NCBI GenBank assembly: GCA_002150815.3
Contig: NDFF03000122.1
Span: 1 to 64,000 of the forward strand
Direction of reading: 5' to 3'
Length of the DNA: 64,000 nucleotides
From: Grammothele lineata
Taxonomy: Eukaryota; Basidiomycota; Agaricomycetes; Polyporales; Polyporaceae
The notes under the pieces are model-generated. The model had not been told where the DNA came from. It did not search any database and was given only the letters and a program-made list of their open reading frames with translations. The position numbers and the translations under genes were made by a program. Shown here one piece after another: positions 23,283 to 35,100 of the stretch. Positions within the stretch are counted from its first letter, which is position 1; every line of letters starts with the position of its first letter.

Positions 23283-26200
23283 GGCCCGCAAACCCCTCTG
23301 CTCGCGCGGCCGGCGGGTGCAGGCGCCCAAGCGAGGAGCGTCGCGTCCAATCGCGTGCACCCGAGCATTCGCCGACAGGCGCCGAGCGTGGCGGGCGCAG
23401 GAGGGCGCGTCGGAGCCGGTTCGCCCAACTATGGGCAGACGTTCCTCCGCGCGTGCTCGCAAAACCGCTCTCGAGGGCCTCGAGATGCGAGGTATACTGG
23501 GCACCGTGGTATGCTCGGTAGCAGGGCGCGCGCGGAAGGGGCGGCTGCAGCTGACTAGGTCGACTGGGGTATTCCTGGGCGTACGGCGCATGTGAGCCCT
23601 CGAGCCCTTCATCCTGCGCGGGCCCACGCGCTCGGGGTGTTCAGCTGAGGCGGCGGCGGCCATTGGGGCTCGAGCTTGAAGAAAGCTTGTATGGAGACGG
23701 TACAGCGGCAGCGCGCGCGGCGGCCGGTCTTTCCATGCCCTCCCATGGACGGCCCAACTCTGCTCGACGTGCTCTCGATCGAGGCGCCCCGAGCCCATTA
23801 CAACCTTGGCGGACGGGCCGAGCTCGAGAAGGCCCAAGACGCAGTGGCGCCGGCGGTTCGTATACACTCCCCAAACTTGGCTTTCGGGAGTTGAGCTTGA
23901 GGGCCAAGGCCATAGCTTCCCTGCGAAACGCCGGTGGGTCGGGTGCTCAGAGAGGCTCGGGGCGTCGGACTCGGGCGGGCGCGACCGGGGAGAGCAGCGG
24001 GGCCGCCCCTCACGCGCGTCTGCCCGGCGATCCTTGGACATCGGGCAGAAGCCCGCTCGCTCGCGGGCGGGCGGCTTTGCGAGGAAGAGCGGGACGGACG
24101 CGGGAGGATGGGAGTCGAAGTGGAAGCAGCCTCCACGGGCGGGCGCCTTGGGGCTCGGGATTTCACAGGGATCGGGCGTCGAGGCGCCGGTGTTGGGTGG
24201 AGGATGCGGGTACAGTGCGTCTGCCCGATGCCCGATGCGCCAAGAGCGCTCCCGATGGCCATGGGTCCGTACATACACCCTCAGGGTGGAGGCAGAGGTG
24301 GAGGTGGAGAGACTCGGGACTCGGGCAGTCGCTCGAGCGGGGGACAGTTGCGTCACCGGTGAATACACCGTTCCTGACCTGGGTATGATCCATCTGAGTT
24401 TGCGAGCGCCCGCGGTCAAAATCAACACCGCCGGGCGGTGGATGCGTAATCGTTTAAATCATCGAGTTCGAGATGGTTGTTGCGTTTCAGGTCAACTACG
24501 CCTTGTTCTCGCATGGAGGCGGTGGTCATCCTCAAGTTCGGATAGCGGGACGATCGCGCGCGGCCGATGTGGATGTGAACGGGTAGAATCTGGATGTCCG
24601 AGTGCAACTTCGGCTCCTCAGATATCGGAAGTGGACACCCCCGACTGACCCAGCTTACTCACTGACGGCCACCATTCGGAAAACCACTCAGAGGTGCATC
24701 GAGGACGTGTCGGAAGGCCGCACCCACACGCTCTCCCCAGCGCCACCGCACTCGGCGCGACGCGGCTCACGCGCGAACCGGCGCTATGTTTGGACTTTAG
24801 GATCGCGAACGCGTGCTGCAGAACTTCGCAGATGGCCTGCGAGCGGAATGGTCAGATGGGTGCGGGTAGTAGACGCGCAAGCCGGGAATACGAACGAAGC
24901 TACCCGGCGCGAGGCGCCTCGAGCCGTCCACTCAGCTGCGGCGAGAGAACACAGGTAGTCGGTGCGTGCTGCGATTCCGATATCCAACGTCCACAAGTGT
25001 ACCCGCGGGGGTTCACCGGACGCACGCGGGGAGAAGGCGGGAAGAGGCGGGGCTGGATTTCCGAATGAACCAGCTGTGTCCAGTATTGGAACGCAGAGCG
25101 CTTGATGATGCAGTGGTTGATGTCAGCTATGGGTCAAGAAGTGTTCATACTGAACAGTGGCCAATCAGCGGGGAGGTGCATGGGAGTTGAAGATGCAGAC
25201 GGAACGTACCTAGAGTTCTGGATAGACAGACGGGGCGAGGCCCATCTAACGATACCCTAGCCTAGAACGGAAATCACATATCCGGCGCCTGGGCGAGCCT
25301 ACACTTCAGGAGCTGCGGATTGGACCGCCATCTTGCACTGGCGAAGCGGTCAATGAGAGAGCGCATGAGAAACCGGTGGGCCGCGGCATCAATCTGCATC
25401 TTTGCATGATGCTGTGGTTGAGAACACGAACGATGCCGCAGCGGAGTTCAGCGGGGCCCCAACGATGCTCTCTCCTGCAGCAGCGGCGCACGCGTGCTGT
25501 CAAAATCGGATATCACAGACGGTTCTCATCAAGCTTTAACGTCCGGGGCGGAGAAGCGCTCTGCGACGGCTCGAATGCAGCGAAGCGGCGGTGTCGGGGC
25601 GTTACACGGTGGCACGCGATGGGAACAGGACTTTGCCACGGGACAAATCTAGCAGGTGGATGGATATCGAACTGGGTCAAAGGAAGTGGAAGATGTTGAG
25701 AGGATTCCGGAGACCGACAGCATCGGGGTCGGGCGGTGCCTCCAGGTGCTTCTCGACTTGAAGGTTCGTACCGAGCCGGTGGGGATGAGAAGCGCCATCT
25801 ATGCCTGGATATTTGCGAGGCAGGACGGTATATGGTAAAGCAGTCGGGTTGGATTTGAGAAGACGAGGAGATGCTCGACCTGAGTCAGCGATGGGTTCCG
25901 ATAGAGGTGGTATCGTCGTCGAGGATTGCGGGAGGATGCGTCAGCCACCGACGAAGGAAGACCCACAGCGGAGTCATCATTAGCTGAGATCGGACCTGCT
26001 AGGCGCCCCTCGAATACGAAGTCGAGTGCATTATTAGTAAGGGACGATAGAGAGTGATGATCGCGCGATGCCTCCGCCTCGGACGATGACCAGGCACAGG
26101 CGGGCGATAGACAGGATGCGAGTGTGAACGCGCACGAAGCTTCTGGGACGAGCATGCGTGGTGCGAGCGCGGACGACGACTCTCGAAGCGCGTCGCACAC

Positions 26201-26825
26201 GGCTGGGGCACGGTCACGTGTGGAGCGTTTTTGCGTCGGTGTTGAATCGGACCGAGGATGATCGTGCGGGCGTGTGGGAGGTCGGGGCGCTACGGGGGGT
26301 GGCCAGGTGGGCACGATTTCGGACGGGTAAATTCCGAATGGCGTCGTCATGCGTGGCCGACGAGAGGGACGTTCTCTGGGTGGTCACGGGGCAAGCACGA
26401 GTGAGGGCAGGGAGAGAGCGCGACGAGAGCGGGGAGCGAGGGGAGCACGGTGGGCTGCAAGCGGGCAGCGTCGAAGAGGAGGGACAACGAGGCGATGGCG
26501 TGGTGGGAGAGCCGGCCAGGACGGGGAGGTGCGAGCGGGCCGTGGGAGCGTAGGGTTAGGCTGGAGGGAATATTCGGAGGTTGAATGAGAGGCGGGCGCT
26601 CAGGGCGTGGGCGGCGAGGGGCGATAGTGATCTCATTATGCGATCTGGCGTCGCTCGTCGTGCATCCGGGGATGTCGTATAAAGACGGCCGGGGTGGGCT
26701 GCATGCGCTCTCCCCGCCCCGTGTGTCCCCGTCACACTCCCCCGCCACCCGTCCCCCGCTTGGTCTTGGATCATCCAGCCTTCGCTCACAAGGACAAAGC
26801 ACTCGACGCTTTGCCCACCCACAGT

Positions 26826-26831
26826 GTATAT
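26826..26831 (+). promoter_or_regulatory. TATA box candidate
   Basis: TATATA lies 114 bp upstream of the ATG at 26945. Other TATA-like sites in the same region are TATAAA at 26678-26683 and ATATAA near 26897. The 26826 site is best placed for a message with a short leader. Confidence 0.45.
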
Positions 26832-26944
26832 AGCCGCCGCCCTCCCACCTCAGTTTCTCCGAGCATTCCTCGGCGGCCACCCAAGTTCGTCTTCCCATAT
26901 AAGGTCCCCAACTCGAACATCCCTCCCCCGCATCCTCCGCAGCC

Positions 26945-27986
26945 ATGTACGACTATCCCTCCGCTGCATCCTCCTCAACTCTCCCCTCTCCCCGTTCCCC
27001 GCGGAAGCAACACAACAGGCGCTCTCAGTCGCCCCTCCCCCACCTCGCCACCCTCCTCCCCAGTGGTCACAGCCATCACCACGAATACTCCCCCTCCTCA
27101 CGCGCCGCGGATATTTCGCGTCTTCTCGATCCCGCGTACGCGAGCAGCTCTTCTTCCTCTTCAACAAGCCCGTCTCCGTCGCCACAGAGCCAGACACGCG
27201 CCTACGTTGACCACAACGGTGACCTCCACGACCCCGACTACCGCGACTTCCCCGTCCTCCGCCCCTCTTCGCGCAACACGCCCTCAGCGTCGCGTCGGCG
27301 AACAAGCACCGGCAGCGGCGCGCGTTCGCACAGCCTCGAGCGGTATTCCGTCGCGCTCAGCCCCCCGCGGCCGAGCTGGGAACACGACTGGGGCGCAGAA
27401 ATCGGGGAGTCGGACGATGAGATGGACGACGACGAGCTCGAGAGTCAGTCCCACTTTTCTCCCTTCGCGTCGAAAAACGCGTCCCCGCGCAAGAGCTCGA
27501 CAATGAGCGCGTACGGCGGCGGCAAGGCGTCCTACACTTCCACCTACTACTACTTCGCGGACACCGCCCCGACCTCGAGCCCTCAGGGTTCGTATGAGGA
27601 CGACAACGCGCTGCAGCTCCACGAGTCGCCATTCGAGGACGATCTCGCGGAGGAAGTGGTCGAGGAGTCGAAGAAAAGTTCGTGCTTGACCAGGAGAGGT
27701 TCGAAGCCGAAGAAGGCGGCTTCGATGGAGGCTCAGGTTGAGAAGGACGAGGACGAGGAGCCCTCTCCCGCTCTCGGACCAATAGACGATATTGATGAGG
27801 ACGAGGACGAGCACAAGTCAACGTGTGTATTTTCTGCGTTTTCGCACGTGCCCCAGACTGACCACTCTCCTTAGTCCGACTTGTACGCACGCCCTCCGGC
27901 ACCAATGGCAAGCCGTGTCGCTTCGAGTCCGCTTTGGTGTATTCCACGCCAAACGCCGACTCTTTCCGCGCCGGCGCCGCGCATAG
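26945..27986 (+). CDS. Ser/Pro-rich acidic protein of unknown function
   Basis: Exons 26945-27822 and 27875-27986, with a 52-nt intron, give 329 aa. The N-terminus MYDYPSAASSSTLPSPRSPR is followed by serine/proline-rich disordered sequence. Residues near 80-100 hold YVDHNGDLHDPDYRDFPVL, which I recall as a conserved stretch in basidiomycete hypothetical proteins. Acidic runs follow (ESDDEMDDDELES, DDIDEDEDEHK). After splicing the C-terminus reads TPTCTHALRHQWQAVSLRVR and FGVFHAKRRLFPRRRRA, basic and conserved in type. No catalytic motif, signal peptide or membrane segment is seen, so a nuclear or cytosolic scaffold is only a guess. It is the only supported gene between 20.5 and 37.4 kb, and its conserved ends and clean splice make it a real gene. 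Confidence 0.85.
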
Positions 27987-28766
27987 ATTTCCTTCCCTCG
28001 TTTTCGCCTCTTTCCCTATCTCGTCATATGGCGCATAGGCAGTCATCAGACCGCCCTGGTCGACACGGTACGCGCGTGCGCGCGGACACGCAGGTCGATG
28101 TGCGCGGTTTCTCTCGATTATGAGTCTCCCGCCCGGCCTTCGCGCGTCCGCTCCCCCGAATCGCGGGGGGCGCATTGGCGCGCCTACCGGCTCGTGGAAA
28201 CTCCATTCACGACACGCTCACGACCCTCCCCGGCATCGCTATCATTATGCACTCAATTTGGCTCTCCTCCGGTCGTCTCCTCACGTCTCTGGATTTGCTC
28301 CTCACGGCTCCCCTGGCATCGCGCGCACTCCGCGCTCGCGCGGGCCGCGGCGCGCGTTCCCACATTCCCGCTCTGCTCTCACGCACACGGCTCGCCATTC
28401 CTATTCCCCCCATGCTCATACGACCGGACACGGACTCGGACAGAACGCTGCTCCCCCCACATCGCATCCCATCGCATCTTCACGCTTTCTCTCTCATGCA
28501 TGCGCCTGCTCTTCCACTCTTCTCTTGCTCTTTTTGCACACTCTCATCGTCTCTTTCGTTTTCCGTCTGCTTTCCACACGATATTTTTTCACATCCCCGC
28601 CGGGCACTGCGCTATGTAGGTCGCCCGGCACACGCATGGGGAGGCAGCCCCGAGCCGGGCTCTCTCCCCACGCATCTATCCCCCTCCCATTCCACACATC
28701 GCATTTCGCATTACGCATTACGCATTCCGGATTGTATCACATAGGATTTTTCTCCCGTTCATCACA

Positions 28767-28791
28767 CATCCATCCATCCATTCATCCATCC
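28767..28791. repeat. CATC microsatellite
   Basis: Imperfect CATC/TTCATC tandem run of about 25 bp, followed by a short CGCA run near 28806. Simple repeat. Confidence 0.75.
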
Positions 28792-29123
28792 ACACACTCA
28801 CGCTCGCACGCACGCACGGAGGGGCTGTATGTAGGTAGCAGTAAGCTGTCACGACGACGAACGAATCGAACGCAGTTGAACATGAATATTCCCTCTCCTG
28901 TGTGCTCCGCTCTCTCAAGCCCAAGCTACGGTCTACGTTCGTGTGATCTCCGCCTGCATTGCGTACACCCATCGGCATGAATGCGTAAGTGCTCTGAAGT
29001 CTCCTTTTGCTTCCGCGGGCGGCTACGCCGGACGCGCACAGTTCCTGATCGTAGCTCTGAGCGATACGACCGTCGGCCGCGGCTGACGCGTCCGAGCGGG
29101 GCATCGCGATCGGGACGTGCGTA

Positions 29124-29149
29124 GGTACTAGGAGGTACTAGGAGGTACT
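29124..29149. repeat. Short tandem repeat, 10-bp unit
   Basis: GGTACTAGGA is repeated about two and a half times in a row. No associated gene. Confidence 0.7.
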
Positions 29150-32100
29150 GCTAGGAGGGTGGAGAGCCGAGCGGATACCGTCGACGTCGACGTTTGTGCA
29201 TACGCCGCGGCGCCACCCCCACCTCTCTCCAGTCGTCTCCTCTGTGCTAGAACGCACTTACCCCTACGCACCTCCCTTCCAAGTAACCTGCGCGTTCGCG
29301 GCAAATCCTCGCGCGCGAGCATCCTACGTACGTACCCTGCTCCAAACTTCCCTATTGGTCAGGCACGCATGTGAGGAGCTCTCGGGGAGGCCCGCGCGGT
29401 GCGAGCGGATTCGGAGGAGCGTCCCGAGAGCCGGAAGTCCTGGCCACGGCGCTCCCTTCTGCCGCGCTGCTGCGTTCGAAGCTACCTCCTGAGCAGCGAG
29501 CGAGTGCAGATGCTTTCCTCTCTGGGCCTTGGGGCACTCGCGCGAGCCCTTGTGACCGCGCTCGGAAATCGTGCGCGATCAGGCGAGTCTTTCTCTGTAA
29601 GCAGAGGCTTTCCTCCTGTGTTCCCGTCAGTGCTACTTGTACGGCGGCGGACGCTCTGCCGTCAGTGAGGTTTTGAAGGTTTGCGCAGGATTACCGCGGG
29701 CCTGTTAGCTGCGGCGACTGCGTAACGGTTCTTACTACTTAGTAGTACATACGGCGTATGTATGCGTGTGGCCGGCCTGTGCGCGCGCACCTGATTCTTC
29801 GCACCTCACCTCGCCGTCCCCGTGCCCGCGCGTGCGCAGGCCGGCGCAGACAAGCAGCAGCAGCTAGGGTTCCCTTCTTGGCCATGGCCACCATCCGTCC
29901 ATGTCCGGATATTCGACGGGGAGGCACTGCGCCCCCACGCGTAGTACTCGTACTCTGAACTCTGAGCTCACGCTGCGCAGCTCTCGAAGTTTCCCCAGTT
30001 AACATGAGCTGAGCTGAGGCTGTGCACGGAAGGCCAGTGGGCCACCATGCCGTGCCGCGACCGAGTCATAGGCTGCACGGCGAGGTGGACTGGACTGGGC
30101 AGCCCGTACGTACGTCCAAGCCTCAACGGCCTCGAGATCCTAGCGAGGCTGGGGGTGGATTCAACCTGGGCCGGAGTGCTCCGGGGGCGCGGAGCGTATG
30201 GCGGTGCTCGATTTGGACGAAGGAACTTCCCCGCTGCCGCCCAATAATACCGGGGGTTGGTCCCCCGGGCGGGCTTGTGGAGCGCCGAATTCGAACTTCG
30301 AACTTACATACTGTAAGCTTCATCCTGGTTCGCCCGAGTCCGAATCCTCGCAGATTTCATTTGTCGGCATTTTGTGCGGGGCGGAGTTCGAGTCATACTA
30401 GAAAAAATGAACGGTGCACACACACAAGGCGTCGTGGGGTGCGTATTGTGTGTGGCCCGCGCACAAGCACGGCGGAGTTCACTTTAGAGTGCACACCGCG
30501 GGCGGATATTGTCATATTGTCCTGCGCGCGCGCCAAGCGTTCGGTCTTGTGCGCGCTTGCGTCTGCGACTTCAATGCAAGCGCAGGCCCATGCGAGATTG
30601 CGATCGTATCAAGCACGACGCCTTTTCATTTGCTTTTCGTGGCAGGTCTGAGGTCGCTGCAAATGATCCGAGAGTATCGCAGCCGCGCTCTGTGCCCCTT
30701 ACTCATCGACGCCGTCGTCCGAGTCATCATCTCGCACAAGGCCCGCAGCCTCAGTGGGTCGTGGACACTGTAGGCATCACGGACGGTCGCCTGAGTCATC
30801 GTGTTCCCCCTCGAGAGTTCACGGAAGCCCGGAGCAAGGCCCTGGGGCACGCGCGTATGCCCCGGCCGGGGGTGGCAGGTGTTAATCCCCTCCTCCAATA
30901 GAGCACACTGACGCACGTCATCGATCACTTTGACGCACCGTAGCCAGTCCAACTAGCAAAAACCTTGCTGCGAACGCTACTGGTCGGTTCCCCCGCGCCT
31001 GAGCAAGCCCACGTCCGTCCGTCCGCCGCGTCGCCCGAGGCTCAGATCGAGACTAAAGCTGAGCCCGCCGCGCCCACACTAGCCCGAGCCCGAGGACGAC
31101 CGTAGCTCTCGCGGCGTGGGCAGATCCAGCTGTAGCCCGGCCGGACGACGCGTCGCCCTTCGAATTCGGATGAGTCGATCGGAGGACCGTGGGCCATCGC
31201 TGACCCAACGCGGCTGACGCGCGCCTCGGAAGCGCCTCCTCCCGACTTCCTCGGACTCGGCCTCTCGGAGAAGCTGCGCCCGGGGCGCCCGAGCGCCTCC
31301 TTTTGCTTCCGGACGCCCGGTCCGGGTGAGACCTCGACGCGGAGTCGAAGCGGAGCTTGAAAGATCTCCGTGGGAACTTTTCAACCTAACGGCTCGCTTG
31401 CCCACGAGAGCGCGGATCACGCGACCGACAGCGGGAGGACGCGGGGACGGAGACGGAGGGCGGAGACGGGGATGTCCGACGGAGAGGGAATCAGCGTTGC
31501 GGCAGCGCGAAAGACGCGTGAAAAGCCTCGACGACGGCCGATGCTGACAACACGGGCGCCGCGGAGGACCGCTTGGCGAAGAAGAGGGCATCCCCGCCAG
31601 GGCTGCGCGGGATGATGGCGGCCACGGATCTGTCGCATCGTCCTGGGGATACGTCGGGTGCGCCCCTCGGGGGCGGCATAAAAGAGCGGAGGCTTTTTAG
31701 AGGCTGCTTATGGTCGCGTCGGCAGGCGTCGGTGCCCCAGGATTGGTGGGCGTCGGTTCGGCCAGCGTCGGGGAGGCGGCTTATTTTGATCGGGGATCAG
31801 CGTAATTTCGGCTTTGCGACGTTTGCGTCTCTTTTTCTCGGGCGGCGGACAGGGTCGCGACGAAGTTGCCAGGGTTCAAGACATCGGGTCGCAAAAGAGG
31901 GAGGGCAGGAACGGACTTTTGCCGTCTACGACACGGGCCAATGAACGCTGTTTGGTTTTTGTCGTAGGGTTTCCTTCGCTTTCCAGTCGTTTTGTTCGTA
32001 GCTGACTTCGAATTACTTTGACTTTCATGCAGATCGAGCATTCACACCATCTAATCTCCACCAGTGGACTCCGCACGGAAGCATACGACCTCCGAGGTAG

Positions 32101-35100
32101 CCTCTGAGAACACGCCCCACACACATACGTGGCCGAATGCCCGATATGTATGCTCTCGTACACAACACACGCAACAGAGGGAGATGGACCCACAGGTCTT
32201 GACGACATGGCTGACGACAACCTGGCGCGCGACGCGGTAGGTTATGCAAGTTGCGGGGACCACGAGATGCATAGCTAACGGAACAGGAGCTTGTCCAGCT
32301 GCGCATCCGGGGCCTCCCCCAACTAAGCCAACGCGTGGGCACGACGCGTCGAGGGCGGGAAACGCGTGTCGTCATCGGTCTCTGACGCGTGACGTCATCG
32401 CCGCTCATGCGGGTCTCCCAACATAACGCCCGCTTTCCTTCCGGCATCGGCATCTCCCTGGTCCTACAGCGTCTTGGAGGATCTGGAAGTGTGCCTTGCA
32501 CACGCGCCGCGAGGCTATCGCGTGCCCTCTGCTCTGCGCACTGGATGACGACGGCGCGCCGCGTCTCCTTTCCCCGCACTGCTGCCCCCCACCGCCAGTA
32601 GCGCCGCATCCTCCGCATGGCCCCGCACGCGAACTGGAAAGCCCCCGCAGGTCGTTCCGCGCGTATCTCGCCCATTGACGTCAACAGCGCGATACCGCTT
32701 TGCTATACATTACAAGCTACGCGAGCATCTCCGGCGCGCATTCCGAATTCGAATGGGCTTGCGTTCCTTCGACATACATCCACCCTTCTCCTGAATCCCA
32801 ATAAGGGGCGTGTCTCGCCGCGGCTGACGACATACCCTACGCAACATGAGCTTCCAGGCCCAGAACCGACCTTGCGCGGAATTCTACAGTGGAGCGTGCG
32901 AGAACCTACGTATACTGGCCCCTAGTATGTTCTAGGGATGATCAGGTGCGTCCACGCCGCGGTTACCCCCTGCGTGCGGGGTATCCCGTTAATCATGTGC
33001 AAACGCATCATACAGGACGTCCTGCGTGCGCGCAATGCGCCACGTCTTACACATACGACCAGATTATTCGCAAGCTTCGGGGCGTGTCGCGGCATCGGCA
33101 GTTCACTCTCCGCCGAGCGTGATTCTGCGCCCGGGGCCCCGCGGAGTCCACGTTTGTGTAATCTCCGCAGAGTCGTATCCGAGTCCGAGGAGGATCGCGC
33201 CTTTCTCGTTACTCGCAGATAGACCTAACTTCTCGCCGCGGCGGCCCGAGTTGCATAAACACGCTCGCTTGCCCGTCCGCGCAGGCCAGTATTCGCACTC
33301 CGAGGAGCCGATATAGCGGCCGGTGAGGCTCCCTTGACGCGCCCACGCCCGGCGCTAGTACAAGTTCAAGTTGAACCTCGATGCCCGGCCCTCTTTGGGA
33401 ACTTCCTCGTAAGTCGCCTTACCAACCTCCACCACCCACTAGCGTTCTCCCGCACTACTTACCCAAGGCTGAGAACAGAATTCGCATGCTAGGTGTTCGC
33501 GAGCATCTCTCCAGCGCACCATCCGCGCACTGAAGCCCGCGCACGCCAAGGCGCCTCGAAACGGTCTCCTCGGCCGGACCGCCCCAGCCCGAGCCTGTTG
33601 TAGCTTGAGGCTGGGTCGCGGACTGCCTCCTGCTCGAGCGATCTCGGGCTTCAAGGTGGCGAAAATATAGCTTCCCGATCAGTATCCGGTGCGCCCCGCG
33701 ATGGACGTGCAAGTTCAACAAACCGAACCATGCAAGTACGTAGCAGAACTGCTACTAGCTAGCGCTCCTGGAAGCGCTCAAAGAGGCCTCGTGCTACCAG
33801 CCCCGCGGCGTTCTCGAGCCTGCCAAACCGGCAGGAGCGCCGGCAGTGTCGGCCTGCGCGCTGAGCCCGCCACGGACGATGGCCAAAGCAGGTCGCCGTC
33901 TCCCCATAGCCAGATCTAGACCGCCGTCGCCCCCGGTTCGCCTCTCGCCCCCGCTGCTGGGCACAGCGGCGTGTAACTCGAAGCTCGAAGTATACATACG
34001 TGGAAGGATGACTGCCTGTGCCGGCGAGACGGCGAGATAGGGAATCCGGATTACGGTTCGGTTCCTGGCCGAACTGGCTGCGCGCCGCCGGTCAGCTGGT
34101 TAGTGACCCCGGACGTAGTTACTGTGGTCGGTCGCGCGTGTGTACTCGAGTACGTACCGCGGGCCTCGGCGTGCGCAGACGGCCCGCGCAGACGCGCTGA
34201 GGATGCCACAGGAAGTAGGAAGGAGCTGCACGTTGTGGCCGCGCCGCGAGGCGGTGGTGCAGCGGTGCGAGTGAACGCGCGAACTTTGTGCGCGTAGTAA
34301 AAACGGACTACACATACAGGGAGCGAACGTCTACGCTTGCTCCGCCGCCTCTGAGGTTGAGAACTTCGAAGCAGGAACTGGGAACGTCTCGGGCGCGCCG
34401 CTTGAACGTTACGTTGATCTTCGAGGGCGACACCGTGCTCGACACGTTCTGCCAATACCACCGAGCTCGATTTTGAACACAGTACAGTATTGCAGTTGCG
34501 CCGCGGCGTATGTACAGGCATATCGGGACGTCCGCGCCTGCGCACTGCCCAACGCGGCCCGCTCTCGCGCTACGCTACGCTGCGCCGCGCGAATCTGAGA
34601 AAAGAAGTGGCCCCCATGTAAGTCTCGTGCGCGGCTTTGCCGTCCGTCCCTCACATGTACAATCACAGCGACCCCGTGCGACGTGCGTACAACACCCACG
34701 CGGCAACCCCACGGCCACGCGCGTGCGCGTGCGCGTGGAGGACCTGGAAGGCTGAGTCTAGGACCCTCTGCGGCCAGGCTGCCTGAGGGTCTCGCCGGGA
34801 AGGAGATGATCTAGGCTTTAGCTATAGGCGGGCCTTGTGTGTGTGCGCCCTGGGAAGGCGACTTGAATGAACGCCGGAGAGCGGTGTGTACGCTCGTGTA
34901 CTACTTGTTATCTGGATATCTGGATATCCGGCCGCAGACGCATGGCTGCAGCCTGCAGCACCCAGAGCACTGCGCGCGCGCGCGCACGAGAGGCGCCGCG
35001 GTCGGTACCTGCGCTGCGTCTGCCGATGGGGCTTGCAGCGCTCCGCGAAGTCAGCCTGCGGCAACTTGAAGACTGAAGTCGATCTGCGGAACGACACGAT

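Larger units (their letters stand above)
20468..26825. other. GC-rich gene-poor stretch 1
   Basis: More than 6 kb without a convincing gene, tRNA or transposase. From about 21.5 kb it is dense in CG dinucleotides, with overlapping open frames on both strands typical of high-GC noncoding DNA (for example 24428-23271 on the minus strand). Short tandem repeats are present at 22423-22443 and 23259-23282. CpG-rich sequence full of intact CG sites argues against heavy methylation-driven decay. Nothing more specific can be said. Confidence 0.4.

Noticed and set aside
23271..24428. 385-codon minus-strand frame in the GC-rich stretch
   Set aside because: Opposite strand is open as well, the composition is Arg/Ser/Pro-rich, and no domain or splice structure supports a gene.
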